The notes: generated from the letters alone by a model not told the origin. A stretch of 64,000 bases of DNA from Chloroflexota bacterium (GCA_028873965.1 JAPPMU010000059.1:186001-250000); one strand, 5' to 3'; shown: positions 1 to 10,206, numbered from the stretch's first letter. Made by a program: numbers and translations.

Positions 1-188
1 CAATCAGGACAGCGCACGTCATGACGATAAACCCGGGCCCGGACCATCTCCACAACCCCCTACAATCCAACCTGAGCCTGATTGTAACTCAATCCCTGCT
101 TACGTTGAGAATACCCAGGCTTGAATTAGAATTTTAGCCAGTATCGTGATCGTTGATACTATGGGTAGGTGGATTTGGGCTTAGGGAT

Positions 189-2099
189 TCAGCAGGATGG
201 CAAACGCAAGTCGGCTAGGTCGCTGTTCGCTATATCGGCTATCCCAACCGGTATGCACCCGGTAAATTGATTGCCGGCGGCCAGCCGCAAAGATATCAGC
301 GATGTGAGGTTGCCCAAGGATATGGGTATCGTCCCTGTCAACCTGTTGCCGTGGAGTTCCAATTGGATCACGCTGGTGAGGTTGCCCAGGGAGGACGGTA
401 TCTTCCCGGTGAGTTCGTTGTCATCCAACTCCAACCTGGTCAAGTTGTCAAGACTGCCTAATGCCGGCGGTACTGACCCACGCAAGCGGTTATCACTGAG
501 TAGCAGTTCTCTCAGGTTGACGAGGTTGCCCACTCCTGACGGGAACACGCCCGACAATCTGTTATCACGGAGGTCCAGTCTAACCACGCGCCCGTTACCA
601 TCGGTGGTTACTCCATACCAACTATTGATGTGAGCGTCGCTCAGCCAGTTGGCACTGTTGGTCCAGTTAGACCCGCCGGTGGCGTGGTACAACGCTGCCA
701 ACTCCGCTCGATCCCCCTCGTGGGTCGCAATTTCCCGATTCAGAATCGGAGCCGGCACGAAGGATGACGCCTCAGGAATTTCAGCAGCTGGCCCCACGAT
801 GACCCCAAACGCGTCGGCAATGACTCCATTCAAATCTTTGAAGTAGCAGTACCCTCGATTTTCAACTCCGTCGTGGTTGAGGACGCAGAACAGGGCGCCA
901 TAATCTGCTCCCTGATCCGCAGTGTACACCGCCGCCCACCAGGGGTTGCCAGCGAGTTGGTCGTTTTGATCTCTGATGCTATGGCCCCCAAGACCGGAGA
1001 CGAAGGTAAAGCTCTTTCCTTCATCAACGTGCAGGACATCCGATGTGGAAGCGATGCTCTGGGTCTCAAAACTGTCCATCAGATGTGTGCGCGAATAAGA
1101 ATGCTCGTGGCCGTTACCGATGATGGCCCCGCCTTTGCGGCACTCTTCGTAAGGCTCCCATCCCACGACATCTACCGCGCCTCCGACTTGCATCAGCCGT
1201 TGGTTATGGTGCCATAAGCAAAATCGCCAGAGGGACTCCTGAGCCTCCTCGGACGCCAGAGCATCCTTGATGAAGGAGGTGGTGGCTGAGCTGATGAAAC
1301 CTGCGCCGGAAAGCACGAAGAACAATCCTCTATAGGTACAGAAAGAATTAACTCCCAGATCGCCCGTACATTTGGCTCCACTGGTACGAGCCAACCTTTC
1401 CCGCAACTTCCTCTGATAACCGTCCCAGGCTACGATATCGTGATTGCCGATGGAAGCGAAATAAGGGAAGTCTTCACCGAGGGTTTCATTGATTTGTTGG
1501 TCCCAGCCGTCGGGGTCGTCCCGGTAGTCAAAATCGCCGGAGTGTATCACCATATCCGCCCCTTCCTCTTTTATCATGCGAAGGACCGCCCTGGAGCCAC
1601 TGCCCAGCCCCTGGTCCCCTATGAGGGCCACCTTGAAGTTAGGTGGCATAGAGCCTGGAGGCCCGGTCCATGCCTCTCTCGTCGGTGTCGCTGTTGGCGT
1701 GGGTACTGGCGTAGCCGTCGGCATGGGAGTTGGTGTGGCAGGAGGAGCCGGTGTCGCGGTGGGCGCAGGGGCGACGGTAGGTAATGGAGTCGCGGTGGGT
1801 GTGGGTGTAGCCGTCGGTTCCGGAGTCGGCGTGAAAGTTGGAACTGCGGTCCCGGGTGCAACAGGCGCGTTGGTCGGCGTCGGAGCGGACATGGGTTCCG
1901 CAGTAGCAGCCGCTGCTGTGGTCGCAGGTTTTGGTACGGGAGTCGCCTCCCTGCCATTCGTATCCTTTGTGGCTGTCGCGGTAGTTGGATCGGGAGCCTC
2001 TCCTCCGCAGGACAGTATCGATATCGCGGCCGCCAGGCCGGCCACGGTCAAGAGAATCTGCCCAACGGTACTTTGAAACTTGGGGTTGCCCGTCTTCAT
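189..2099 (-). CDS. Secreted lipoprotein: purple-acid-phosphatase-like metallophosphoesterase with C-terminal leucine-rich repeats
   Basis: The 636-residue product starts with a lipoprotein signal (hydrophobic stretch, then lipobox ILSC with Cys near residue 31). A long Thr/Pro/Ala linker fills about residues 40-150. Next comes a calcineurin-like phosphoesterase domain with the metal-binding blocks GDQG, GDFDY, GNHD, WHH and GHEHSYSR. GDxxY and GHxH are typical of purple acid phosphatases. From about residue 480, plant-type LRRs follow (repeats of LxxNxLxGxIPxxLGNLxxL). It probably acts outside the cell on phosphoesters, with the LRRs used for binding. The substrate cannot be read from sequence. 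Confidence 0.85.
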   Translation of the reverse strand: MKTGNPKFQSTVGQILLTVAGLAAAISILSCGGEAPDPTTATATKDTNGREATPVPKPATTAAAATAEPMSAPTPTNAPVAPGTAVPTFTPTPEPTATPTPTATPLPTVAPAPTATPAPPATPTPMPTATPVPTPTATPTREAWTGPPGSMPPNFKVALIGDQGLGSGSRAVLRMIKEEGADMVIHSGDFDYRDDPDGWDQQINETLGEDFPYFASIGNHDIVAWDGYQRKLRERLARTSGAKCTGDLGVNSFCTYRGLFFVLSGAGFISSATTSFIKDALASEEAQESLWRFCLWHHNQRLMQVGGAVDVVGWEPYEECRKGGAIIGNGHEHSYSRTHLMDSFETQSIASTSDVLHVDEGKSFTFVSGLGGHSIRDQNDQLAGNPWWAAVYTADQGADYGALFCVLNHDGVENRGYCYFKDLNGVIADAFGVIVGPAAEIPEASSFVPAPILNREIATHEGDRAELAALYHATGGSNWTNSANWLSDAHINSWYGVTTDGNGRVVRLDLRDNRLSGVFPSGVGNLVNLRELLLSDNRLRGSVPPALGSLDNLTRLELDDNELTGKIPSSLGNLTSVIQLELHGNRLTGTIPISLGNLTSLISLRLAAGNQFTGCIPVGIADIANSDLADLRLPSC

Positions 2100-2309
2100 T
2101 GGCGGTATTACTCCGTCTTCGACTGAATAACCCGATGGTGCTTCGGGTTGTCATTGTGTGAACTCCGGCGGACGTATTCTGCTCCTCCTGCAAGGTGCCT
2201 TCCTCGCTTTGAGGGGCTGCCCGATTCGCAGCCGTGTATGAGGGGCTCCGCACATGCAGCCGCCCATTAACCTCCCGCATTCCGGTTTCAGCGGTTCAGC
2301 CCAAAGCGT

Positions 2310-4043
2310 TCAGCGGAAGCTGGCAAGCATATCCAGCAAGTCCTGGCGCCGCATGTCTTGAGAAGAGGAGTCCCGGCATGTCCCGCTCGTCAGTATGAAT
2401 ACATAGGGCTTGGCTTCGTATTGGGAGGAAAGCGCAATTAACGCCATCCCGTCTTCCAGGCAGTTCCGGGCTGAATATTGACTGCGATAAGTAATCAAAT
2501 AGGATTCGCGCCCCTCGTTCGGCCTTTCCTCAAAGGAGTCAATTTCAAACATCAGAAAATTCTCGGACCTCCGTTCCAGCCATCGGTCGCGGAGAGCTTC
2601 GGCGAAAGATCTGAGGCTGTCGCGGTTCGACAGAGGTACCGCTGATATTTCGAGATAAGCACTCCCCTGCCTGAGATACATGGCGAAATCCGGTCGTGTT
2701 CTTTTGTCGGGAAAGTCAACCCATCCGGGCGAAACGTCAATGCTGTATCCAAATTTGTCATCTTCGTAGGTGCCCCCTACGTAGGTTCTCCAAGGAAACG
2801 TCTCGCCGCCCTCAGTGCTGTAATGGACAAAAACTGTCCCCGGCTCCGGTGTCGGGGTGTTGAGGACTCCGTAAATTTCCTCCAGGAACTCCCATACTCC
2901 GGGCGCCCCCGCCTCAAGCAGAGTCCGGATTTCGGTCCGGTTCCCGGGATCGAGGACGCGGTCCGCACCCAGGTAGACATTGCTGAGCACCGCCCAAAAC
3001 TCGTGCCTGTTCAACATGGCATACCGTCCGGCAAAATTCTTGGGGAGTGGGTCGGTCCGCCTGGCGGCGTCATAGAGTGCATCCCATTTCGCATCGTCTT
3101 CCTGAGTGAAACAGAAATTCTGAATCGAGTGCGCGTATTCGTGAGCGGTAACTTCCGGGTCCGGCGGCATCCACAGCAAGTGCGTTTCGTCTGTTGCGGC
3201 ATTATCAGGGTGGCCCGGTTGCGGGTGGCCGCCAGATCCCCGGATGATCTCATCGTACGAACGCCCCGCGTTGGGGTCTACCTTGCCTTTCCAGTGGCTG
3301 TAATCAGGCAGGCCGGTCAGGGGGTCGTCTTTGGGGACTATCAGCATGCCCGCCCCGGCGTTGGCCATACATTCGGCAATATCCTCCCTGCCATCCAGCA
3401 TCACGTCCATGATGTGGGCCGCCGCCTGGAGGGCCGCCGGGTCGACGTGGGCCGCCGCTTTAACCGTAATCCCCTCCACCTCGACGAATTGCTTGTAGTA
3501 TGGGTCCTCATCCCGGATGATGAGCCGGTAGCGCGGCGTGGGCGTAGCCGTCGGCATGGGAATTGGCGTGGGTGTCGGCACCGCAGTGGCGGTGGCTGTG
3601 GGCTCCAGTGTTGGAGATGGAGTCGCGGTAGGTGTGGGCGTAGCCGTCGGTTCCGGAGTCGCCGTGAACTCCGGCGTCTCGTTTGGCTTGGGCGACGGTC
3701 TCGGGGTTGGGGTCGGCGTGAGAGTTGGTACGGGTGTCGCAGTGGTTCCGGGCTTGGGTGCCTGAGCAGTCGCGGGCGCCGGGTTGGCGGCTGATGCTCC
3801 GGTTGCAGGTAATGGCCTGGAGGTTGCCAACTCCCTGGTCTCCCCGGGTGCCGAGGTTGTGGCCGGCGGCAAGGGTTGCTCCCCACCGCAGGCCGCGAGG
3901 GCTATCAGGGCGGCGAGGCAGCTCGCGATTGGGACGGCCAGGCGGGCAACTGTTTCTACTTTGGCTTGCCAGAATTTGCAGGCGGCACCGCCCCGACCGA
4001 TTGGACCGGCAGTGAGGCGACCCGGGGCCTCTGTGAAAGTCAT
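2310..4043 (-). CDS. Secreted lipoprotein with HEYAH zinc-metalloprotease-like domain
   Basis: I chose the ATG at 4043 because GGAAGG lies about 8 nt upstream; an in-frame ATG further upstream lacks this and would put an odd extension before the signal. The 577-residue product has an N-terminal hydrophobic segment ending in lipobox LAAC, then a TPTPTATP-type linker similar to that of the preceding lipoprotein. The domain after it contains TAHEYAHS, an HExxH zinc motif, and about 40 residues later NRHEFWA, whose Glu could be the third ligand of a gluzincin-like site. The C-terminal 150 residues are an unrecognised domain. A cell-surface peptidase is likely; activity is inferred from the motif only. 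Confidence 0.75.
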   Translation of the reverse strand: MTFTEAPGRLTAGPIGRGGAACKFWQAKVETVARLAVPIASCLAALIALAACGGEQPLPPATTSAPGETRELATSRPLPATGASAANPAPATAQAPKPGTTATPVPTLTPTPTPRPSPKPNETPEFTATPEPTATPTPTATPSPTLEPTATATAVPTPTPIPMPTATPTPRYRLIIRDEDPYYKQFVEVEGITVKAAAHVDPAALQAAAHIMDVMLDGREDIAECMANAGAGMLIVPKDDPLTGLPDYSHWKGKVDPNAGRSYDEIIRGSGGHPQPGHPDNAATDETHLLWMPPDPEVTAHEYAHSIQNFCFTQEDDAKWDALYDAARRTDPLPKNFAGRYAMLNRHEFWAVLSNVYLGADRVLDPGNRTEIRTLLEAGAPGVWEFLEEIYGVLNTPTPEPGTVFVHYSTEGGETFPWRTYVGGTYEDDKFGYSIDVSPGWVDFPDKRTRPDFAMYLRQGSAYLEISAVPLSNRDSLRSFAEALRDRWLERRSENFLMFEIDSFEERPNEGRESYLITYRSQYSARNCLEDGMALIALSSQYEAKPYVFILTSGTCRDSSSQDMRRQDLLDMLASFR

Positions 4044-4309
4044 TTCCATTTCCTTCCGGTCATCTTGAGATTTCGGGAACTGGCGATTCTGACTACGTGC
4101 CGAACTTAGCAGCTTCATAGCCTCAATCTTCAGTATCGGACGAGTTGTCCTCCTGCAATATACCTTAACCACTGCCTTGCAGGATGTTCCGACGGGTTCT
4201 TTTGGTGCCACCCTCGGGTTTGTGTCTCCCTGATCAGCGCGGCGGTTTCCCCTTGGCTGCCGTCGAGCTAGCCGTCGCTGAATAACTGCGCGGCCATACC
4301 AGCTAGTGT

Positions 4310-5432
4310 TCAGTCAAGCTTGGTTTGGGAGGGATATAATCGATGGAGCTTGGTTCTGGCGTCCTGGATGCCGAAGCGCCAGTTGATGCGGGCTTGAGCT
4401 TCGTTACGCTCCATTTCGAGGGCTTGAACCTCTCCGCAGAGGGTGGCCTCGTCAGGGAGACGTCCGCTGAGGCAACTGCGGGAGAAGACGCTGAACTCGA
4501 TCTCCGCCATGTTCAGCCAACTGGCGTGCTTGGGGGTGTGATGAAACTCCAGGCATTTGGCGATGCGCCTGGCCTCAACGGCGGGAAAGGTCTCGTACAG
4601 GGAGGCCATGCGGTGGGTGTTCAGATTGTCGAGCACTACACGGACGACGGTGGCGTGGGGATAGGCGGTGTCCACCAGCCACCGCATCTGGTGGGCGAAG
4701 TCCTGCATGGTGCGCCGCTCAGTGATGGCCACATGGCACCAGCCCGTACGGGGTTCGCAGAACAGGAAGAGGTTGCGGGTGCCGCCGCGGCGATACTCGT
4801 AGTCCTGGCGCCGCGGTCGGCCCGGTTGTGGAGGCAACGGCTCTCGCACATCGACCAGCAACTGGGTGGAGGTCTCGTCAAAGCACACCACCGGACGCTC
4901 GGAGTCGTAGGGCTCGGCGTAGAGATCCAGCACGTCCTCCATTGCAGCCACAAACTCCCCGTTCATCTGGGAGATGCACCACTGCTGCTTCCGCCAGGGC
5001 TTGAGGGTGCTTTTTCAGCCGCAGCCTGACCGTCTCATACGACAGGCTCTCCACCAGGCCCAATTCCACCACCTTCTCGGCCAATAGGCGCAAGGTCCAG
5101 TGGTCATGGCCTTCCGGAGCGTCGCTGCAGGCCAGGGCGATCAGGTGGGTTTCACCCCGATCATCCAGCTTGCGATACCGGTTGGCCTGGGGATGGTCGT
5201 GGAGCACGCCGTGCAAGCCCTTCTCGACGTACCGCCGCTTGGTGCGAAACACCGTGCGCGGCGACGTGTCCAGCGCCGCCGCCACCTGGGATGCGCTCCA
5301 GCCCTCGTCGGTCTTGAGCAGGACGCGCGCCCGATTGATGACCCGAGCGGAGTGCTGGCCTTTCCTGATCAAGCGCTCCAGTTGGGCTCGGTCTTCCTCC
5401 GACAACCGTACCGCAAATTTCTCCTAAGCCAT
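4310..5432 (-). pseudogene. Decayed IS630-family transposase (nonsense codon plus frameshift)
   Basis: Two overlapping frames together give a full IS630 transposase. The first (from about 5423) has the helix-turn-helix part (SASQVAAALDTSPRTVFR). The second (down to 4310) has the DDE catalytic part: VCFDETS, VVLDNLNTH and NMAEIEFSVF. Reading upstream of the first frame, the ATG at 5432-5430 is followed by GCT and then TAG at 5426-5424, before the conserved EKFAVRLSEEDRAQLERL, so codon 3 appears to be a nonsense mutation. The two frames join if one base is removed from the five-T run at 5011-5015 (AAAAA on the coding strand), giving LKSTLKPWRKQQWCISQMNGEF-type sequence. Terminal inverted repeats were not convincingly identified. 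Confidence 0.8.
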
Positions 5433-5562
5433 GGATGCCGCACCTACTGCACCGTTATTTCACTGCCAGAGTAGTGACTGTGGCTCATTCCATCCTACTT
5501 ATGCCAATACAGGTTTGATCAAGTACCAGGCAGCCAAGTACAAACGGGCAGACCGTCCGCCA

Positions 5563-5802
5563 TCACTTGACCTCGCGCTCGAACACCATCAACAGCCTGG
5601 ACCTTGGGACGAACCCGTACCAGAAGAACACCGAACTCTCGACGTGGCTCAGTTCCCAACCGTCCACGGCGTGCTCTCGATGCGCCTTGACACCACGTCG
5701 TCGGCCCTCCAGCCTCTGCCCCAACAGCCCCACATCTGGTATGTCCGGTACTGGCGCAAGGCATTCACCACCCTCCTCTTGGTTCAGATCCTCGCCATAC
5801 AA
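5563..5802 (-). CDS. Small hypothetical protein, possibly DUF4177-like
   Basis: This is an open frame of 79 codons ending in a block that reads DGWELSHVESSVFFWYGFV and then RLLMVFERE. The GWEL-then-VFER layout resembles short DUF4177-type proteins, but the N-terminal half is unusual and the start is uncertain. It lies between the dead IS630 and a strong hairpin at 5929-5956. No function is proposed. Confidence 0.35.
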   Translation of the reverse strand: MYGEDLNQEEGGECLAPVPDIPDVGLLGQRLEGRRRGVKAHREHAVDGWELSHVESSVFFWYGFVPRSRLLMVFEREVK

Positions 5803-5928
5803 CTACCGAGGGCACCTGTCTGTCAACCTTTCCGGCGAACTTTTGGAGTGTGGTAATGGGGCAGTGTCCACACTTCGGAAAATCCGGCCTCTGGCGGGCA
5901 ATCCGGCTGAATTGGCCGACCATGTTAC

Positions 5929-5956
5929 AAGGCCCGACGGGTGACCGTCGGGCCTT
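5929..5956. terminator. Strong hairpin, probable terminator
   Basis: There is a perfect 12-bp inverted repeat (AAGGCCCGACGG / CCGTCGGGCCTT) with a GTGA loop. T-richness after the stem is weak (TTGTTC on the plus strand). It separates the small minus-strand ORFs on either side and may serve either direction. Confidence 0.5.
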
Positions 5957-5997
5957 GTTCAGTTGTCTGCTAAGCAACCCCTCGCCATAATGCCAAA

Positions 5998-6282
5998 TCA
6001 TGGACTGGTCTGGTTTGGATGCGTTTTTCTGTGATGCCGTCTTAGGGACTCTAATCCCCACAATCTCCGTAAGCCTCGTCGTAGCAGCGACCGCATGGGT
6101 GGCATCGGCGGTATGGGCCGACGCGGAACGGGTGTCTGACATTCTGGGCAACGCGTTTCTGGCGTTTCTTGTTGTCTCTGCGTCCACAGCCATTCTCGCC
6201 GTTGTTCTAGCGATATGGTGCCGGTGACCATGAAGGCGAGACCAGCGAACAGCACTGCTCCCAACAGAATAATCATGTCCAC
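5998..6282 (-). CDS. Small single-pass membrane protein, hypothetical
   Basis: The 94-codon frame begins with a strongly hydrophobic segment (MDMIILLGAVLFAGLAFMVTG), followed by a charged region and a CPECQTPVP motif (CxxC). GAGGTG lies 13 nt upstream of the ATG, which is long for a ribosome binding site. A plus-strand frame at 6000-6227 covers the same DNA and is also hydrophobic, but I see no ribosome binding site for it. At most one of the two is real; the minus-strand reading looks better at its 5' end. Confidence 0.33.
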   Translation of the reverse strand: MDMIILLGAVLFAGLAFMVTGTISLEQRREWLWTQRQQETPETRCPECQTPVPRRPIPPMPPMRSLLRRGLRRLWGLESLRRHHRKTHPNQTSP

Positions 6283-6622
6283 GGAACTTCACCTCAAGTG
6301 TCTGGGGTTGCCTTTCTGATTTTCGGGGATAATCGCTGCGCTGCTGGACGCCGGGGCCGTCGCTGGGCCTCCTCAATGGGGGGTTCTCTACCTTTTGGAA
6401 TCGTCCCGGAGTTCAGAGCCCGTTATTAGCTTGATATTCGCAAGGAAACAGCCGACTTCGGCCACTGGATCCGGCCCCGTATCAAGTACGGGGTGACGTT
6501 CTATCGCCGGTATGACGGTACTAAAACCGTTCAAATGCGATAGCCTCGGGATCACCGTTCCCATTCGCAGGGTCTCAGTGTGATACATTGCGCCGGTAAT
6601 CCGGCGCCCTACGCGAGATGGC
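6283..6622. other. Intergenic region with one dispersed palindrome
   Basis: These 340 bases hold no gene that I can support. The one clear element is the palindrome at 6475-6493. A minus-strand frame across 6388-6681 simply translates the palindrome and its surroundings. Confidence 0.5.
6475..6493. repeat. Dispersed palindrome, CCCCGTA-TCAAG-TACGGGG
   Basis: A perfect 7-bp inverted repeat surrounds a TCAAG loop in an intergenic region. This resembles REP-like palindromes scattered in many bacterial genomes. It is not followed by a T-run, so it is unlikely to be a simple terminator. Confidence 0.55.
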
Positions 6623-8020
6623 ATGATCGATTCCGAACATTCCTCGGCCCGCCTGCCGCTGCTCAACAAGCTGCTGTTCACCGCCGACCATATCGGCTTG
6701 CAGTCTATAAGCTATTTTCGCCAGCAGTGGGTGCTCTTCTTCCTGGCGCCGCCGGCCATGGAAGGAGTCGCCCGCGTTCCCGACGCGTCACTGCTGGGAT
6801 TCGACATCGACGCCCGGGTGCTGGCCGGGTTTCTGATTTTTGCCGGACGGTTTATTGATGCCTTCACCGATCCACTCATCGGTTGGTGGAGCGACCGCAC
6901 CCGCAGCCGATGGGGGCGGCGGATACCGTTTGTCCTGTTCAGCACCCCTTTCTACGTCATCTTCGGCGCGCTGATCTGGTTCCTGCCTACCGAAGGGAGC
7001 AGCTGGTGGAACGCACTGTACTTTGTGCTGATGCTGGAGCTGTTCTTCACGGCCGCCACCATGTCCAGCGGCGCCCTGGAAGCCCTGGTGCCGGAGCTGA
7101 CCAGAACAGCCAACGAGCGGATGCACGTAGTGTGCCTCATCTTCCTGTTCGCGGTGGCCGGCGCCGGGCTGGGCCTGGTGATGGGCGGGTTTATCAAGGA
7201 CGCCTACGGCTTTCAGATTGCGGGGACCTTTTTCGCGGCGCTGGCGCTGGTGTTCCGCTACCTGTCCCTGCGAGCGGTGTGGCGGAGGGCCCCCCGGGAC
7301 ATCACGCCGGCGCAAGTTCCCTTCTGGCGAGGATTCAAGGATACACTGCGCAACTCCCAGTTCATCGCCTTTTTGCCGACTTTCGTGATGTTCACCACCG
7401 GAGTCGGAATATTGCAGGGATGGGTGCCGTTTTTCGCCGTGGGAGTGCTGCTGCAGGACAAGGACGGCGTGGCCTCCAGCTTCCTGTCAATGAGCGTCAT
7501 CGCTGGAGTCGTGGTCGCGGGTATTGTCATCTGGATGCTCTTCAGCGCGGGGCGCGTCACCAAGCGTCGGGTGTACGGGGTATGCCTCGTGGCGAGCGGC
7601 CTGGTGTTCCCGTTGACCGGGCTGACAGGACTGGCGTTACCAGGCAGCCTGCTGCTGCAGGGACTGGCTTTCATGTTCATCGCCGGGATGCCCATGGCGG
7701 CGGTGTTCCTGCTGCCCAAGGGCCTGACCGCCGACATTGCCGACTACGACGCCCTCGTCAGAGGCGAGCGTCGAGAGGCGATGTTCTACGCCACACAGAA
7801 CTTTTTTGAGAAGTTGACCTATGCGCTCCCGCCCTTGTTGCTGAGCCTGGTGCTGCAACTGGGAGATTCGGCGGAGAACCCGCTGGGCATTCGGCTGGCT
7901 CCGCTGTTGGCCGGCGCGTTGGTGCTGGTGGGCTTTACCCTCTGGCCGCGCTACCGCCTGCCGGACACGATCAACCGCGAAACGGTGACGCAGGCCGGGC
8001 TGATGCGGCAAGCCGCCTGA
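6623..8020 (+). CDS. MFS transporter of the GPH (MelB-like) cation symporter family
   Basis: The 465-residue product has about twelve hydrophobic segments. It carries the GPH-family signature after the second helix, DAFTDPLIGWWSDRTRSRWGRRIPF, where the acidic residues form the cation site in MelB-type carriers. It probably imports a glycoside or related solute with Na+ or H+. The substrate cannot be assigned. No strong ribosome binding site precedes the ATG. It stands alone, convergent with the DUF255 gene and ending 12 bases from it. Confidence 0.85.
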   Translation: MIDSEHSSARLPLLNKLLFTADHIGLQSISYFRQQWVLFFLAPPAMEGVARVPDASLLGFDIDARVLAGFLIFAGRFIDAFTDPLIGWWSDRTRSRWGRRIPFVLFSTPFYVIFGALIWFLPTEGSSWWNALYFVLMLELFFTAATMSSGALEALVPELTRTANERMHVVCLIFLFAVAGAGLGLVMGGFIKDAYGFQIAGTFFAALALVFRYLSLRAVWRRAPRDITPAQVPFWRGFKDTLRNSQFIAFLPTFVMFTTGVGILQGWVPFFAVGVLLQDKDGVASSFLSMSVIAGVVVAGIVIWMLFSAGRVTKRRVYGVCLVASGLVFPLTGLTGLALPGSLLLQGLAFMFIAGMPMAAVFLLPKGLTADIADYDALVRGERREAMFYATQNFFEKLTYALPPLLLSLVLQLGDSAENPLGIRLAPLLAGALVLVGFTLWPRYRLPDTINRETVTQAGLMRQAA

Positions 8021-8031
8021 GCCGTAATGGC

Positions 8032-10080
8032 TCAAGCATTGAGTTGCGCGGCCAGCGCGTCGGGGCTGGTAACCGGCAACTGGCAGGCGTAGTTCTCGCA
8101 CACGTAGGCGGTGGGCCGGCCGTCCTGCATCACCCTCTGCTCCAGCAGCGGCGAGTCCTTCAGCGGGGGGTTGGAGGGATCGGATATGCCCACCAACACC
8201 CGGTTGGGCATGAACCGCTTGGTGACTTCCTCCAGCATTTCCCCGGTGCTCGAATCTTCCGCTGGACCAACGATGACGATTTCCCGGGGCAGCGAGACGT
8301 AAAAGTCGAGAGCGCCCAGCCAATGGCCGGTGGCAGCCGGTGCCCGGCCCAACAGTTGCTGCATGGCCCGCAGCGGCGTCGCGCCTTTCGCCGAATAGTC
8401 GTCGTTTCCGGTTATCACGCCCAGCCGCAGCAGAACGTCCGAGGCGACCGAACCGCCGCAGGGCTGGGCGTTGTCGAACACGTCCCGAGGACGAATCACC
8501 AGGGTTTCGTGGTCGCTGCCGGTGTCGTAAAAGCCGCCGACGGCATCATCCCAGAACAGGGCGTTCATTTCGTCGGCCAAGGACACGGCTTCCTGTAGCC
8601 AGCGGGGTTCCAGCGTGGCCTCGTGCAGAGACAGCAGGCCGTCGGCCAGGCAGGCATAGTCCTCCAGGTAGCCGTTCAGCTTGGCCTCGCCGTTGCGCCA
8701 GCTGCGGAGGAGGCGCCCAGCGGGTCCGCGCATGGTGGCGAGCAAAAAGTCCGCATTCTTACGGGCTGCGTCCAGGTAGTCCGAGCGCCCCAACGCCGCG
8801 CCGGACTCCGCGAAAGACCGGAGCATCAGGCCGTTCCAGGAGGTGAGCACCTTGTCGTCACGCAGAGGGTGGATCCTTTGCTCGCGCACGTCCAGAAGGA
8901 TCGAGCGAGCGCGGGATATCGCCTGCTCCAGATCTTCCATCGACACGCCCCGCTGGCTCGCGTACTCTTCCAAGGGCCGGGGAACATTGAGGATGTTAGC
9001 GCCTTCGAAGTTGCCCCGCTCGGTGACGCCGTAGTAACCCATCACCAGGTCGGCGTCCTCCCCCAGCAGCGAGCGCAGCTCATCCGGCGTCCAGACGAAG
9101 AACTTGCCCTCCACTCCCTCGCTGTCAGCGTCCTGGGCTGAGTAGAAACCCCCGGCCGGGTCAGTCATCTCGCGAAGCACATAATCCAGGGTTTCCTCGG
9201 TGATGCGACGGTACAACGGCATGCCGGTCACCTGCCAGGCGTGGAGATACAGTCGGGCGAGAAGGGCATTGTCGTACAGCATCTTTTCGAAATGCGGAAC
9301 CAGCCAGTAGGCGTCGGTGGAGTAGCGGTGGAATCCCCCGCCCACTTGGTCGTACATGCCGCCGTAGGCCATTTTCTGCAGGGTGAGCTCCACCATTTCC
9401 AGGGCGCGGGCATTGAACCCGTGGCGGTTGTACCGCAGCAGGAACTCCGGGGTCATCGGCTGGGGGAACTTGGGCGCGCTGCCGAAACCGCCGTTCAGGT
9501 GATCGAACTGGGTGGCCAGCTGAGAATAGGCGTTGTGCATCACCTCGGTGGTGAGGGGCGTGAACCCCCGGGGCATCTGTCCGGTGCGGCCCATCTGCTC
9601 GGCCAACTGACGAGTGACCCGTTCGATCTCCCCCTTGTTGGTGTGGTAGGCCTGGCTGGCGGCGGCCAAAAGGCGAGGAAATCCGGGCATCCCCTGGCGG
9701 TCATCGGGAGGGAAATAGGTTCCGCCGTAGTAGGGGCGGCCTTCCGGGGTCAGGAAGACGGTCATCGGCCAGCCGCCGCTGCCCGTCATCATCTGCACCG
9801 CTTCCATGTACACTGCATCCAGGTCCGGGCGTTCCTCCCGGTCCACTTTGATGTTCACAAAGTTGTCGTTCATCAGGACGGCGATGTCCTCGTTCTCGAA
9901 GGACTCGCGTTCCATCACGTGACACCAGTGGCATGCGGAATAGCCAATGCTCAGGAGGATGGGACGGTCCTCCTCGCGGGCGCGGCCGAGCGCCTCCTCG
10001 CCCCACGGATACCAGTCCACCGGATTCTCGGCGTGTTGCAGGAGATAAGGGCTGGTCTCGTTGATCAGTCGGTTGGGCAC
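8032..10080 (-). CDS. DUF255 thioredoxin-domain protein (YyaL/SPATA20 family)
   Basis: The 682-residue product matches the full-length family. The N-terminal thioredoxin-like domain starts with [21 protein letters not shown] and has the redox motif ACHWCHVM near residue 50, then [13 protein letters not shown] and YFPP. An alpha/alpha barrel resembling six-hairpin glycosidases follows ([28 protein letters not shown]). The biochemical role is unproven across the family. It is transcribed divergently from the tandem selenoprotein redoxins at 10.2-11.7 kb, sharing a 126-bp intergenic region, which hints at a common redox theme. Confidence 0.9.
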   Translation of the reverse strand: MPNRLINETSPYLLQHAENPVDWYPWGEEALGRAREEDRPILLSIGYSACHWCHVMERESFENEDIAVLMNDNFVNIKVDREERPDLDAVYMEAVQMMTGSGGWPMTVFLTPEGRPYYGGTYFPPDDRQGMPGFPRLLAAASQAYHTNKGEIERVTRQLAEQMGRTGQMPRGFTPLTTEVMHNAYSQLATQFDHLNGGFGSAPKFPQPMTPEFLLRYNRHGFNARALEMVELTLQKMAYGGMYDQVGGGFHRYSTDAYWLVPHFEKMLYDNALLARLYLHAWQVTGMPLYRRITEETLDYVLREMTDPAGGFYSAQDADSEGVEGKFFVWTPDELRSLLGEDADLVMGYYGVTERGNFEGANILNVPRPLEEYASQRGVSMEDLEQAISRARSILLDVREQRIHPLRDDKVLTSWNGLMLRSFAESGAALGRSDYLDAARKNADFLLATMRGPAGRLLRSWRNGEAKLNGYLEDYACLADGLLSLHEATLEPRWLQEAVSLADEMNALFWDDAVGGFYDTGSDHETLVIRPRDVFDNAQPCGGSVASDVLLRLGVITGNDDYSAKGATPLRAMQQLLGRAPAATGHWLGALDFYVSLPREIVIVGPAEDSSTGEMLEEVTKRFMPNRVLVGISDPSNPPLKDSPLLEQRVMQDGRPTAYVCENYACQLPVTSPDALAAQLNA

Positions 10081-10149
10081 GGTGTAACGCTCCTCGGCTC
10101 AAATCCGGGTTTCAATGGAAAGCGTACCCTGAAACACGGGACGCTCTGC

Positions 10150-10155
10150 TACAAT
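10150..10155 (+). promoter_or_regulatory. Candidate -10 box for the selenoprotein pair
   Basis: TACAAT lies 51 bases before the first selenoprotein ATG in the divergent intergenic region. No good -35 box was found at the usual spacing, so the call is weak. Confidence 0.3.
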
Positions 10156-10206
10156 CGTCGTCGATTGCGTGCCAGCATACCAGACACACCCGAAAACGCA
10201 CCGACC

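Noticed and set aside
1576..2076. Val/Gly-rich plus-strand frame
   Set aside because: It is antisense to the Thr/Pro linker of the lipoprotein at 189-2099; such repeats generate open frames in all phases.
4290..5490. CAGTCA / TGACTG at 4311 and 5475 as IS630 terminal repeats
   Set aside because: Only six bases match, and no TA duplication fits at matching distances, so the element ends were left undefined.
6388..6681. 97-codon minus-strand frame
   Set aside because: It translates a dispersed palindrome (VIPAIERHPVLDTGP) and has no ribosome binding site or homologue I recognise.
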